Source: an uncultured Bacilli bacterium
Lineage (GTDB): Bacteria > Bacillota_I > Bacilli_A > RF39 > UBA660
DNA: 64,000 nucleotides
Assembly: GCA_910588195.1 (NCBI GenBank)
Contig: CAJUPN010000001.1
Location: forward strand, 248,001 to 312,000
Direction of reading: 5' to 3'
Under the pieces are notes generated by a model. That model was not told where the DNA came from. It did no database searches and saw nothing but the letters and a program-made list of their open reading frames with translations. Below, one piece after another: positions 17,463-26,970 of this stretch. Position numbers and translations under genes: made by a program. Position 1 is the stretch's first letter, and each line of letters starts with the position of its first letter.

Positions 17463-19709
17463 ATGGCTAAACGTAAGAGAAAAAAACAAAGTAGTCCATC
17501 GGGTTTTAAGTTTTCTGTTGAAATAGTTGGTCTAATATTAATTTTAGTTGGGGTTATTGGTTTAGGAGTATTTGGTCCCGTTGGTAATATTATAAAAGAG
17601 TTTGCTATTTTTTTATTTGGATCTTATTATAATGCTTTAATTGTATTAGTTTTATTACTTGGAACTTATATGTTATTTAAAAGAAGTTTACCTAATTTTT
17701 TTAATTCAAGACTTATAGGTTTATATTTAGTGTTTTTAGTAATTTTAACTTTTGCACATATGAATCATGTTGAGGCAGGAGTTAAATTAGGGACGGCTAT
17801 TAATTCTTCAACGGAAGTTTATTTAAATGTTATTGGAAGTGGAAACTTTGTTGGACTTAGTCAAACTGGTGGAGGAATAATAGGTCTTATTTCCTCTTGG
17901 TGTTTTGTAAGTTTATTAGATAAAATTGGGACTTATATTATTTTAGTTGTTATAAGTATATTTGCATTAATTATGTTATTTAATATTTCTTTTGCTGATA
18001 TGATTGATAAGATTCAAGATATGTGGAAAAATCGCGAAAAACCAGAACGTAAAGAAAAGAAAAAAGAAGATAAGGAAGAAAAAAGAAAGATTTATGATCA
18101 AGATGAGGAAGATGATGATGATCCTACAATATTAATAAATTCTGTTCAAGAACTTAAAAATCATGTTAAGGAAGAAATAGAAGTAAAACCAGAAATTCCT
18201 TTATCTCCTGTTCAAGAAGTTCCTTTGATTACAATAAATTCTAATTATCGTTTACCTAAACTTGATGAAGTTTTAGATCCACTTAAAAAAAATAAAAAAC
18301 AAAATAGTGAAGATTTTATTAAACAGACTAGTCTTTCTTTACAAAATGTTTTAGCTGATTTTCAAATAACTGGTAAAGTAGTTGACTATCATGAAGGACC
18401 AACGGTTACACAATTTGAGGTTGCTATAAAAAATGGTACAAAGGTAAGTAAAATAACTGGTTTGTCTAAAGAAATTGCTCTTGCTTTAGCTGCTAAAGAT
18501 GTTCGTATAGAAGCTCCAATTCCAGGGAAGACAACTGTTGGAGTTGAAATTCCTAATAAGACAACTTTAAGTGTTCCAGTAAGAGAAGTTTTAGAATCAA
18601 AACAAAGAGACATGTCAGGTATGAAAATACCAGTATCTTTAGGTAAAGATATTAATGGTAATAATTGTGTTGCTGATCTTTCAAAAACACCTCATTTACT
18701 TGTTGCTGGTTCTACTGGTAGTGGTAAGTCAGTATGTATAAATTCTTTTATTAATAGTATTTTAATTAATAAAAGACCTGATGAAGTAAAACTTTTATTA
18801 GTTGATCCTAAAAAGGTTGAGTTATCAAATTATAATGGAATACCTCACTTATTATGTCCAGTTGTGTGTGATCCTAAAAAAGCTAGTATAGCTTTACAAA
18901 ATATTGTTAAAGAAATGGAAAAGAGATACGATTTATTCGCTGATGAAAAAGTTAAAAACATTTCAGGATATAATGAAAAGATGGCAGGGTTAAAAAAGAA
19001 AAATCCAGAAGATAATACGATACAATTAATGAGTTATATAGTTGTTATAATTGACGAGTTAGCAGATTTGATGCTAGTTGCTTCTAAAGAAGTTGAAGAT
19101 TCAATAATGCGTATCACGCAGATGGCTCGTGCTGCTGGTATTCACTTAATTGTTGCAACACAAAGACCATCAACAGATGTTATTACTGGTGTTGTTAAGT
19201 CTAATATACCTTCAAGAATCGCTTTTGCTGTTGCTTCTCAAATTGATTCTAGAACAATTTTAGATATGGGGGGAGCAGAAAAATTATTAGGTAAAGGTGA
19301 TATGCTTTATAAACCTATGGGTGAAAATACACCTTTACGTATTCAAGGTAACTTCATAAGTGATGAAGAAATAGAAAGAGTAATTTCGTATGTTTCTAAA
19401 GAACAGGCTGCTTCTTATGATGAATCAATAACACAAGCAAGTGGAGACTCTATTTCTACATCTAATGTTGGAGGAGAAAGAGATACTGATGATGATGATC
19501 CTTTATATAATGAAATAGTTGATTTTGCAATTGAGTCGAGAAAAGTTTCTGCTTCTTTATTACAAAGAAGGTTTAGATTAGGATATAATCGTGCAGCTAG
19601 AATAGTTGATTTACTTGAAGAAAGAGGAGTTATTGGTCCTGCTAATGGAAGTAAACCAAGAGAAGTTTTGATTGGTAAAGACGGAAGTTCTATGGAATCT
19701 GTTGAATAG
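17463..19709 (+). CDS. ftsK: DNA translocase FtsK/SpoIIIE
   Basis: Hexameric DNA pump that clears chromosome DNA from the division septum. Four hydrophobic helices in residues 15-180 form the membrane anchor, followed by a charged linker (190-260), the alpha/beta motor with Walker A GSTGSGKS near 417-424 and Walker B VVIIDELADL, and the C-terminal winged-helix gamma domain (YNRAARIVDLLEERGVIGP) that reads KOPS/SRS sites. Length 748 is typical of the SpoIIIE/SftA size class. Whether it serves division or sporulation cannot be told here. Confidence 0.95.
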   Translation: MAKRKRKKQSSPSGFKFSVEIVGLILILVGVIGLGVFGPVGNIIKEFAIFLFGSYYNALIVLVLLLGTYMLFKRSLPNFFNSRLIGLYLVFLVILTFAHMNHVEAGVKLGTAINSSTEVYLNVIGSGNFVGLSQTGGGIIGLISSWCFVSLLDKIGTYIILVVISIFALIMLFNISFADMIDKIQDMWKNREKPERKEKKKEDKEEKRKIYDQDEEDDDDPTILINSVQELKNHVKEEIEVKPEIPLSPVQEVPLITINSNYRLPKLDEVLDPLKKNKKQNSEDFIKQTSLSLQNVLADFQITGKVVDYHEGPTVTQFEVAIKNGTKVSKITGLSKEIALALAAKDVRIEAPIPGKTTVGVEIPNKTTLSVPVREVLESKQRDMSGMKIPVSLGKDINGNNCVADLSKTPHLLVAGSTGSGKSVCINSFINSILINKRPDEVKLLLVDPKKVELSNYNGIPHLLCPVVCDPKKASIALQNIVKEMEKRYDLFADEKVKNISGYNEKMAGLKKKNPEDNTIQLMSYIVVIIDELADLMLVASKEVEDSIMRITQMARAAGIHLIVATQRPSTDVITGVVKSNIPSRIAFAVASQIDSRTILDMGGAEKLLGKGDMLYKPMGENTPLRIQGNFISDEEIERVISYVSKEQAASYDESITQASGDSISTSNVGGERDTDDDDPLYNEIVDFAIESRKVSASLLQRRFRLGYNRAARIVDLLEERGVIGPANGSKPREVLIGKDGSSMESVE

Positions 19710-19711
19710 TA

Positions 19712-19805
19712 TTGACTTCTTATCTATGTGTATGGTAGAATAATCGGCACATACATTAACCGTCATGCTTGTGAAATTGACAAAATTAGGGCGTAATGGT
19801 ATAAT
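19712..19805 (+). promoter_or_regulatory. Tandem promoters upstream of 19839 gene
   Basis: P1: TTGACT 19712-19717 and TAGAAT 19736-19741 (spacer 18). P2: TTGACA 19777-19782 and TATAAT 19800-19805 (spacer 17) with an extended TGG before the -10. P2 is near-perfect consensus, predicting strong expression of the small gene behind it. Confidence 0.75.
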
Positions 19806-19838
19806 AATCTCGAATTTAAGGAATGAGGGGGAAACTAT

Positions 19839-20258
19839 ATGAAAGGATACATTCTTGATTATATCAACGAAAATGAATTTAAGAAGCTTGAACGTGCATT
19901 AAAAAAGTATAATATGTTAGCGTTTAAGAAGTTGAATTTTGAATATTATCCGTCCTTAAGAAATGGTGAATTTTTAGGAGAACTTATGAGTAGTGACAAA
20001 AAAAATGACACTGAAACTTATGAGTTAAAATTACCTAGTGATCACTTGTTTACTCAAGTACATGGAGAAGTCAAATTAAGATATATTGTTTATAAGAAAC
20101 AAAATGTTGTTATGCTTGATACAATAATGCCTACTGATATATTATTAGAAGGACATGTAGCCGAGCTTACTACATATAAGGGTGTAATGATATCTAAAGC
20201 TAATGCTGATAAAGATAAATTTATGATTAATCTATTCTCAGCAATGGATAATAAATAG
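19839..20258 (+). CDS. Unknown 139-residue cytosolic protein
   Basis: The protein is basic at the N-terminus and then beta-rich (KLRYIVYKKQNVVMLDT), with no membrane segment and no cysteines. I do not recognise the family. It has a GAGGGGG RBS, a very strong promoter and a dedicated terminator, which suggests an abundant protein. Confidence 0.7.
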   Translation: MKGYILDYINENEFKKLERALKKYNMLAFKKLNFEYYPSLRNGEFLGELMSSDKKNDTETYELKLPSDHLFTQVHGEVKLRYIVYKKQNVVMLDTIMPTDILLEGHVAELTTYKGVMISKANADKDKFMINLFSAMDNK

Positions 20259-20261
20259 TAG

Positions 20262-20288
20262 AAGGTACCATATAATGGTACTTTTTTA
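20262..20288 (+). terminator. Terminator
   Basis: GGTACCA and TGGTACT pair around TATAA, followed by TTTTTT. Confidence 0.8.
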
Positions 20289-20299
20289 AATATCTAAAG

Positions 20300-20328
20300 T
20301 TTACAATTTTTGTTTTTTTTGTTAGAAT
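20300..20328 (+). promoter_or_regulatory. Promoter of the 20358-21694 unit
   Basis: TTTACA 20300-20305 and TAGAAT 20323-20328 with a 17-base spacer. The spacer includes a run of eight T. Confidence 0.6.
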
Positions 20329-20357
20329 AGGTGGCAATCGTTTGGGAGTGCTAATCT

Positions 20358-20555
20358 ATGAAACATATATATAAGAAGGCAAGAAAAATAAAATATAATA
20401 ATCATTTGTTTCAAATTGTAATAAGAGATGATTTGAAAATAGGTTTTTTTAAAATTATAATTTATGAAAATAGAGAAGAATTTGTTTATCCAACTGCTCA
20501 AGAATTTTTACATTTAAATAGTATTGTAAATGTAAAAAATGGGATAAAATTTTAA
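20358..20555 (+). CDS. Unknown 65-residue protein
   Basis: A small basic protein with a beta-strand-like core (NHLFQIVIRDDLKIGFFKII). GGGAG precedes the ATG and the gene ends 14 bases before the acyltransferase start, so both are probably read from the promoter at 20300. No family recognised. Confidence 0.5.
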   Translation: MKHIYKKARKIKYNNHLFQIVIRDDLKIGFFKIIIYENREEFVYPTAQEFLHLNSIVNVKNGIKF

Positions 20556-20569
20556 GGGGGTATTTAATT

Positions 20570-21694
20570 ATGACAAAATTAACTATGGAACAAATAGAGA
20601 AAGATTTTTTAGAATATAAAGAAAATAAAAGGGAACTTGTAGACAAAGACTTGCCTATAAAAAATAAAAGCTTTAGAAAGGTGACTAGGCCTATACAGCG
20701 AGCAGCTCTATTTGCACAAAGAAAAATTAAAGGACAGAGTGTTGAAGTGCTTGGAAATAAAGATTATGAGATTCCAGATGGAAAATCTGTTACTTTCGTT
20801 GTTTCCCATATAGGTAAATTTGATTATGAGATTGTAAATGAACTAATAAAAGAACAGTTTTATGTAATGGCTAGCGATTATCGCAATATGCATGGCAATA
20901 TGAATCAAACTATGATGGAGTGGTTTGGTGTTTGGTATGTTGATGAACTAGATAAAGTGGATCGTTATTATACTGGAGAGGTAAATAAAAAGACTTTGCG
21001 AGATGGTTGTAATACTATGATATTGCCTGAAGGAACGTGGAATATATCTGAAAATGAAATTATTTATGATACTCATTTTGGAGCCGTAGATGGGGCAATC
21101 TCAGTTGGTTCGCTTATATTACCAATTTCTGTTGAACAGTATGATAATGATTTTGTTGTAAATTTTGGGGAGCTTTTTGATCCTTCAAAAATTTCTGATG
21201 AGTTGTCTTTTTCTTTGGGGTGCTATAAAAAGTATAATGATTTAGATGAGACAGATAAATTAGAAAATGAATTAAAACTATTGATAAAGACAGTCACAAA
21301 TACAATGTTACGTGATAGTCTTGCAACTCTTAAGTATGAAATTTGGGAAAAAGCAGGTGTTGAAAGTAGAAGAGATATACCATTTGATTATTGGGAAAAA
21401 TTCATTTTAAAACGTATTTCTGAATGGCCTGGATATAGTATGGATGAACAGATTGATAGTGTTGTTCATACGAAGGAAAAAGAATTACATGTAGCAGTTC
21501 TTAATGAATTAATAAATCTCTCTTTAATACATCCTGGCATATTATCGGCTAAAGATTTAGAGTATTATTTGAGTGCAAAACAGAGAGAAATACTTATAAA
21601 TGAATCTTTAATTCGTTTAAGAGAAAAAATGTTACAGGAAAATTTACCAATTGAACAAAGACTTGAAAAATTTAAACAATTAAAAAGAAAATAG
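20570..21694 (+). CDS. PlsC-like acyltransferase
   Basis: The HX4D catalytic motif appears as SHIGKFDYE (about residues 79-87) and the substrate-binding block as ILPEGTWN (about 150-157), the arrangement of lysophospholipid/1-acylglycerol-3-phosphate acyltransferases. Those enzymes acylate lysophosphatidic acid at the membrane. Length 374 is longer than the usual 200-260; the extra C-terminal 150 residues are helical and of unknown role. RBS AAGGGGG lies 8 bases upstream. The exact substrate is inferred only at family level. Confidence 0.75.
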   Translation: MTKLTMEQIEKDFLEYKENKRELVDKDLPIKNKSFRKVTRPIQRAALFAQRKIKGQSVEVLGNKDYEIPDGKSVTFVVSHIGKFDYEIVNELIKEQFYVMASDYRNMHGNMNQTMMEWFGVWYVDELDKVDRYYTGEVNKKTLRDGCNTMILPEGTWNISENEIIYDTHFGAVDGAISVGSLILPISVEQYDNDFVVNFGELFDPSKISDELSFSLGCYKKYNDLDETDKLENELKLLIKTVTNTMLRDSLATLKYEIWEKAGVESRRDIPFDYWEKFILKRISEWPGYSMDEQIDSVVHTKEKELHVAVLNELINLSLIHPGILSAKDLEYYLSAKQREILINESLIRLREKMLQENLPIEQRLEKFKQLKRK

Positions 21695-21698
21695 AATG

Positions 21699-21730
21699 TA
21701 AGTAGACGTTAAAAATCTACTTTTTCTTTT
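21699..21730 (+). terminator. Terminator after acyltransferase
   Basis: AAGTAGA and TCTACTT pair around CGTTAAAAA, followed by TTTCTTTT. Confidence 0.8.
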
Positions 21731-21778
21731 ATTATCTTTAGAAAAAGTTTATAATTAAGATAAGTAGGTGTTATTTGT

Positions 21779-23623
21779 ATGAGCTTTTTATCTTATCCAA
21801 TATGTGCGTTATTTATTATTTTATTAGTTAATGTTGCCTTTTTTACAAAGAAGAGTGTTAATACTTTTGAAACATATAGTTATGGTAAACTTATAGTTGT
21901 AAATCTTATTGAATCAATTTTTGCTTTGCTAGGTTTAATTTTTATAAAGTTTTTTGGCAATGGATTGTTTATGCAATTTCTTGTCAAAATTGATTATGTT
22001 TTGTTGTTAACATGGGGAAGTCTTCTTTTTAGATATTTTATGAGTGTTGCTATTATCAATGAAACTAATGTTTTAAAATTAAATAAGTTAATAACTATAT
22101 TTAATGTCATAATATCTATAGTAATTCTATTTTTACCTGTAGAGCTTATTATATTAGATAATACAGTTGATAGTGCTGGACTTTCTATGAACGTTTTGTT
22201 TTTTGCTGTTTTTATTTGTTTGATTGGAATTATCGCTTCAACAATAAAAATATTATTTAGCGAAAATTTTAAAGATAAGAGTAAGAAACTAATTCCTTTA
22301 GTTTCTCTTATATGTCTGATAGTAATTTTAGTTATAATAAAAGCCTATATTCCTGAGATGGTGATTCAAGGATTTGTTTTATCTTTTGTATCTTTAATTA
22401 TGTATTTTACTATTGAAAACCCCGATGTTAAAATAATCAGTAGTTTAGAGTTGGCAAAAGAGAGTGCAGAAAAAGCGAATCGTGCTAAGTCAGATTTTTT
22501 AAGTAGTATGTCACATGAAATAAGAACTCCTTTGAATGCGATAGTTGGTTTATCACAAGATATTTTATTATACAAGGATAAACTACCAAATGAGGTACTA
22601 GAAGATGCTGATGATATAGTTAGTGCATCTAATACACTTCTTGAAATAGTAGGAAATATATTAGACATTAATAAAATTGAAAGTGAAAAAATGGAAATTA
22701 TTGAAAAGCCATATGATCTAAAAAAAGAAATCAACGAGTTAGTGCGTGTAAGTACTACTAGGATAGGGGAAAAACCAATTGATTTTAAACTTGATATGGC
22801 AGTAGATTTACCTTATCAGTTAATTGGTGATAAAACTCATGTTAAGGGAATAATAAATAATTTACTTACTAATGCAATTAAATATACTGATTCAGGAACA
22901 ATTAATTTAAATATTAAATGTGTCAATAGAGGTGATACGTGTAATTTAATTATTAGTGTTATGGATACAGGTAAAGGAATAAAAGAAGAAGATATAACTA
23001 AATTATTTACAAAGTTTGAACGCCTTGATATTGAAAAGAATAGTACAACTGAGGGTACTGGTTTAGGTCTTGCAATCACTAAGCGATTAGTAGAAATGAT
23101 GAATGGTAAGATAAATGTTCAAAGTACTTATGGTGAAGGATCACTTTTTGTTGTACAGTTGCCACAAAAAATTGGTAGACAAGAAGAACTTACTCCAACA
23201 GAAATGATTAATACAAAATTAATTATGGAAAGATTAAAAGGGGAGTTTGTAGGTAAAAGAATTTTAATAGTTGATGATAATAATTTGAATATTAAAGTTG
23301 CTAAAAAAGCTTTAGCTGATTTTAATTTTATTATTGAAGAAGCACTCAATGGAGAAGATGCAATTAATTTAATTAAAAGTGGAAAGAATTATGATTTAAT
23401 ACTTATGGATATTATGATGCCTAACATGAGTGGATCAACAGCTTTAAAAAAATTAAAAGAAATAAATGGATTTAATACACCAACTATTGCTTTGACAGCT
23501 GATGCTATTGCTGGAGCTGAAGAAAAGTATTTAAGTGAAGGCTTTGTTGATTATATATCTAAACCATTTTCTAAGGAACAAATTGAAGAAAAATTAAGAA
23601 AAGTTTTTCAAAAGAAAAATTAA
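21779..23623 (+). CDS. Hybrid sensor histidine kinase with receiver domain
   Basis: Seven hydrophobic segments occupy residues 1-215, a HisKA domain carries the phospho-accepting His246 in SSMSHEIRTPLNAI, an HATPase domain has N, G1 (DTGKGI) and G2 (GTGLGLAI) boxes at about 360-460, and a C-terminal receiver (IVDDNNLN) has the phospho-acceptor Asp544 in LMDIMMP and the switch lysine in SKPF. No separate response regulator or Hpt gene is adjacent, so the output partner lies elsewhere. The 7TM sensor has no recognised ligand domain. It is monocistronic. Confidence 0.92.
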   Translation: MSFLSYPICALFIILLVNVAFFTKKSVNTFETYSYGKLIVVNLIESIFALLGLIFIKFFGNGLFMQFLVKIDYVLLLTWGSLLFRYFMSVAIINETNVLKLNKLITIFNVIISIVILFLPVELIILDNTVDSAGLSMNVLFFAVFICLIGIIASTIKILFSENFKDKSKKLIPLVSLICLIVILVIIKAYIPEMVIQGFVLSFVSLIMYFTIENPDVKIISSLELAKESAEKANRAKSDFLSSMSHEIRTPLNAIVGLSQDILLYKDKLPNEVLEDADDIVSASNTLLEIVGNILDINKIESEKMEIIEKPYDLKKEINELVRVSTTRIGEKPIDFKLDMAVDLPYQLIGDKTHVKGIINNLLTNAIKYTDSGTINLNIKCVNRGDTCNLIISVMDTGKGIKEEDITKLFTKFERLDIEKNSTTEGTGLGLAITKRLVEMMNGKINVQSTYGEGSLFVVQLPQKIGRQEELTPTEMINTKLIMERLKGEFVGKRILIVDDNNLNIKVAKKALADFNFIIEEALNGEDAINLIKSGKNYDLILMDIMMPNMSGSTALKKLKEINGFNTPTIALTADAIAGAEEKYLSEGFVDYISKPFSKEQIEEKLRKVFQKKN

Positions 23624-23646
23624 AAGGAGTATTTTTACTCCTTTTT
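23620..23646. terminator. Bidirectional terminator
   Basis: AAAAGGAGTA and TACTCCTTTT pair around TTTT between convergent genes. Confidence 0.85.
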
Positions 23647-24226
23647 AACGTATTTTTTTTGTTTTTATAGATTCTATCTCTTCATTTAATTTATCAGTTA
23701 ATTCGGGATATATTTGTAAAAATCTATCTATGATACCTGTGAATCCTTGATTATGTAATCTAATAACCTTTGGAATTAAATCACTGTTGTCTAAAGGAAC
23801 GTAATCGGGTCTATTTGGATAACGGTATAGTTGAAAATTATCTTGCTCAGCTAATTCATTAAGTTTTTGTAATACATTATCAACGTGTTCTTCATAAATG
23901 ACTTCTTCTTCGAATTCACTGACAACTTCAGCTTTCCATCCTGTTTTTCCACTCTCAAAGTTATCACCTTTTAAGGTGTATAAAGAACCTGATAAGTTAA
24001 ATATTTTATCAAACATTCCTTCTTTTCTTTCCACTAAAACTACTGGATATTCGGTCGTTCCAATTCCACCTAAACTATAAAAGAAATCACTACCACCATT
24101 GTTAATAAAAATTGTAGCTATAGCTTTTGAGGGAGTAGCATAAACCCATTCTTGTTGATGAGTACTACTTCTTTTTTCTAGCTTTTTTAATCCTTGTATT
24201 TTACTCCCATGGTATACGTAATCCAT
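23645..24226 (-). CDS. YHGS-motif protein, possibly ADP-ribosyltransferase fold
   Basis: The N-terminus DYVYHGSKIQGLKKL followed by WVYATPSKAIATIF resembles the HG and Y-x-T/S blocks at the NAD-binding site of ADP-ribosyltransferase-like proteins. No clear catalytic Glu can be assigned and the rest (193 residues in total) is unfamiliar, so activity is an inference. Start chosen with 5' end at 24226 because GGAGAT lies in the upstream sequence; a start six codons earlier would contain that RBS. Confidence 0.5.
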   Translation of the reverse strand: MDYVYHGSKIQGLKKLEKRSSTHQQEWVYATPSKAIATIFINNGGSDFFYSLGGIGTTEYPVVLVERKEGMFDKIFNLSGSLYTLKGDNFESGKTGWKAEVVSEFEEEVIYEEHVDNVLQKLNELAEQDNFQLYRYPNRPDYVPLDNSDLIPKVIRLHNQGFTGIIDRFLQIYPELTDKLNEEIESIKTKKIR

Positions 24227-24360
24227 AATTTTATCTCCATTCATTTATAAGTATATTAAAATTATAACATATAATTTATTAAAATAAATCTTATGGTCAA
24301 TTTTGTTTATTAATATTTAATTTTATCAATTATATTATAAAAATTTATGTAGAACAATTT

Positions 24361-24831
24361 TTAGATATTTAAGTTTAATTCAATTTGTTTCATTGTGTCA
24401 CTATCTATAAGATTCGGATTATATTTTATATTTATTTTTATTTTTTCTCTATCTTCGTAGTTTTGAGACAAATAGTCTTCATTAAAATTACTTTCTACTT
24501 GTTCTATGCCTTCAATTTCAAATAAATCATCTATAGCACCTTTAAAGCAATATTCACAGCAAAGATCATCTCTAACAATTGTATAATTTAAAGTTTTAAA
24601 TTCAGGATATTTGTTAAAAGAAAGTAAAGAGGGAATTTTTACTACATTTAAAAATAATAAAATTTCCATCTTTATTATTTTAGGTGTTATTAGATTAGAG
24701 TTATATTTTAGATAAACATCCAATTTATTAGTATCTTCAATATTAACTTCAAAAATGCCTTCTAGAGACATTAAATAGTCTTTTAATTCTTTATGTCCCC
24801 AAGTATCAAGAGAAATATATAATTCTTTCAT
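24361..24831 (-). CDS. Tandem HMA-like domain protein with CCxxC motif
   Basis: Two ferredoxin-like halves are visible. Residues 1-60 run beta-alpha-beta without cysteines; residues 85-156 carry DDLCCEYCFKGAIDDLFEI followed by GIEQVESNF, the order of a heavy-metal-associated domain with its CxxC metal site. HMA domains of this kind bind Cu or Zn for transfer to transporters. No metal ATPase is adjacent, so the partner is unknown. The protein is 156 residues and cytosolic. Confidence 0.55.
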   Translation of the reverse strand: MKELYISLDTWGHKELKDYLMSLEGIFEVNIEDTNKLDVYLKYNSNLITPKIIKMEILLFLNVVKIPSLLSFNKYPEFKTLNYTIVRDDLCCEYCFKGAIDDLFEIEGIEQVESNFNEDYLSQNYEDREKIKINIKYNPNLIDSDTMKQIELNLNI

Positions 24832-24865
24832 AAAAAGTTTCCTTCCTTAGCAAACATAATAATAT

Positions 24866-24890
24866 AAAAACGACTTTTTAACAAGTCGCT
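24866..24890 (-). terminator. Terminator of the tRNA transcript
   Basis: On the minus strand GCGACTTG and AAGTCG pair around TTAAAA and are followed by TTTTTATATT. A second small hairpin, ACTCG/CGAGT, lies between it and the tRNA at 24901-24916. Confidence 0.7.
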
Positions 24891-24928
24891 TTATATTTTC
24901 ACTCGAATGTCCGAGTATCAATCAAATA

Positions 24929-25013
24929 TGGTGCAGGTAACAGGAGTTGAACCTGCACGGATTACTCCACTAGATCCTAAGTCTAGCGCGTCTGCCAATT
25001 CCGCCATACCTGC
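24929..25013 (-). tRNA. tRNA-Leu (anticodon TAG)
   Basis: On the minus strand the acceptor strands GCAGGTA and TTACCTGC pair, the anticodon loop is CTTAGGA with anticodon TAG, and a long variable arm typical of Leu tRNA is present. The T arm (GCAGGTTCAACTCCTGT) is intact. CCA is encoded. Confidence 0.93.
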
Positions 25014-25021
25014 AAAAAAAA

Positions 25022-25098
25022 TGGTGGATCTTGTAGGACTCGAACCTACGACCGCCCGGTTATGAGCCGGATGCTCTAACCAACTGAGCTAAAGATCC
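25022..25098 (-). tRNA. tRNA with CAT anticodon (Met or lysidine-type Ile2)
   Basis: On the minus strand GGATCTT pairs with AAGATCC, D arm GCTC/GAGC, anticodon stem TCCGG/CCGGG, loop CTCATAA with anticodon CAT, and T arm GTAGG/CCTAC. CCA is encoded. Elongator Met and Ile2 tRNAs share this anticodon; the loop and overall sequence resemble Bacillota Ile2, but the choice is not certain. It is 9 bases upstream of tRNA-Leu and co-transcribed with it. Confidence 0.9.
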
Positions 25099-25310
25099 AT
25101 TGCCACTGCTCTATAAATATAACACATTTTTTTTAACTGTGCAATAACTTTTTTTATTATATATTAAGCAATATTGGAGATTTATTTACTATATTGTATG
25201 TTAAGGTAAAAAAAGTATTCTTAATATATATATTAAAATTCCTTTTTTATAATAATTAATTGCTTAAATCGTTAAAAATGATTTTAAATTATGTGGTTTT
25301 TACTAAAAAT

Positions 25311-25339
25311 TTGCAATTTTTAATAATCTATGTTATTAT
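25311..25339 (+). promoter_or_regulatory. Promoter of pilin-like/sortase operon
   Basis: TTGCAA 25311-25316 and TATTAT 25334-25339 with a 17-base spacer. The remaining 25099-25310 stretch between the tRNAs and this promoter is A/T-rich and I see no gene in it. Confidence 0.65.
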
Positions 25340-25371
25340 ATGCAGCAATTCAAGGGGAAAGGGAGATTTGA

Positions 25372-26970
25372 ATGAAGAGATTTAAGATTGTATCATTATT
25401 AATGCTTATTGCAGTAATGATCTTTGGTGGAATGATGAATGCTAGTGCCGCAACATCACTTCCAGATTCAGTTGTTAGTGATGCACATAAAAATCCTACA
25501 CTTGTTGGGGGATTAAGAGAAGTTGAATATATTAAGAACTTCCCAGTTATCGTTAAAACAGCTGACAATGGTAAATATTATATTTACTGTATGAACTTAT
25601 CGGCTACTTATGCAGCTAATGTTAAATTTAGTAAAGCTGGAAAAGTAGATCCAGGGTATGTTTATATTTTAAATCATAAACCAAATACAGGTGATAAAGA
25701 TAAAGATTTCTATATCATGCAAATGGCAGTTTGGTATTATGAAGACTATCTATCTGGGAAGGATTTTAACCTAGTTAGAGAAGTAAAAGAATACATTGTA
25801 TCCAATGTAGATAAAGATCCAGTTGCTCAATATATATATAATTTATATAGAGGAGCAAAAATTTATAAGGGAGAACAAGCTGTTCTTGCTTTCAACAAAG
25901 CAGGTATTACATTTACTGTAGAAAATGGATACTATGTTTCAAGTAAAATTCCAGTAATTAAAGCTAATTTATCTGGAAATTTAAAATATTCCTTAACAAA
26001 TGCACCAAAAGGTTCTTTAGTTGTTAAGGCTGGTGAAGATGGAGTTAAGGTAAAAATACCTACAGATAAAATACCTGAAGGTAAACAATTAACTTTTTCA
26101 CTTAATGTAGAAGGTTCTTATACACAATATACAGGATATTATTATTATCATAGTAGTAAATATCAAAAAGTATTGTTCCAAGATCCATTAGAAACTAAAA
26201 TCAAATTACAAGATTCAGTTTCATTAAACATTAAAAATTATAAAGATGAGCACAATATTAATATTAGTAAAACTGATATTACTCAATCAAAGGAAGTTCC
26301 TGGTGCTACATTAGTAGTTAAAGATAAATCAGGAAAAGAAATTGCTTCTTGGGTATCTACAGATATACCAAGAAAAATCACATTAAAAAGTGGAGAATAT
26401 ACTTTAACTGAAACATTAGCTCCAAAGGGTTATAAATTATCTAAAACAACAATTCATTTCTATATAGATGATACGGGTTCATTATTTGTTAAAGATGAAA
26501 ATGGTAACTATGTAAGTGTTAATAAAGTAGTTATGATAAATGAACTTATTGATACTATAAGTGTTGCTAAGAAAGATTCTAAAACAGGAGAATTTGTTAA
26601 AGATGCTGTCTTAGTTATTAAAGATGCATCTGGTAATGTTGTAGATGAATTTGTTACTACTGATACTGCATATCAATTATCTTTAGTAGCTGGAAAATAT
26701 ACTTTATCTGAAGTAAAAGCTCCAAATGGATATGTTCATAGTAAAGAAGTTTTATCTTTTGAATTATTAGAAGATGGAACCCTTAAAGTTATGAACGGTA
26801 ATGGAGAATATACTGATGTTGCTTACTTGACTTTCTATAATACAAGAGAGTCTGAAGAAACAGTACATGTTCCTGCTACAGGAAAAAATGCTACACTTAT
26901 CGTTATAGGTGGTATAGCACTATTAATTGGCGGAATTGCTTGTGCAAAGAGAACAATTAAAGAATGCTAA
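25372..26970 (+). CDS. Thioester/CnaB surface adhesin with VPATG sorting signal
   Basis: 532 residues. A signal peptide ends at about ASA (residue 27). Residues 35-130 form a thioester domain: Cys73 in IYCMNLS and Gln117 in YIMQMAVW are the expected Cys-Gln pair. Two CnaB/SpaA-like domains follow at about 297-385 (ISKTD...LTETLAPKGY) and 400-490 (VAKKDS...LSEVKAPNGY), likely with intramolecular isopeptide bonds. The C-terminus has VPATG near residue 500, a hydrophobic helix and a positive tail, a sortase substrate. Such proteins are covalent host-binding adhesins or pilin tips. It is directly upstream of, and overlaps, a sortase gene. Confidence 0.88.
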   Translation: MKRFKIVSLLMLIAVMIFGGMMNASAATSLPDSVVSDAHKNPTLVGGLREVEYIKNFPVIVKTADNGKYYIYCMNLSATYAANVKFSKAGKVDPGYVYILNHKPNTGDKDKDFYIMQMAVWYYEDYLSGKDFNLVREVKEYIVSNVDKDPVAQYIYNLYRGAKIYKGEQAVLAFNKAGITFTVENGYYVSSKIPVIKANLSGNLKYSLTNAPKGSLVVKAGEDGVKVKIPTDKIPEGKQLTFSLNVEGSYTQYTGYYYYHSSKYQKVLFQDPLETKIKLQDSVSLNIKNYKDEHNINISKTDITQSKEVPGATLVVKDKSGKEIASWVSTDIPRKITLKSGEYTLTETLAPKGYKLSKTTIHFYIDDTGSLFVKDENGNYVSVNKVVMINELIDTISVAKKDSKTGEFVKDAVLVIKDASGNVVDEFVTTDTAYQLSLVAGKYTLSEVKAPNGYVHSKEVLSFELLEDGTLKVMNGNGEYTDVAYLTFYNTRESEETVHVPATGKNATLIVIGGIALLIGGIACAKRTIKEC

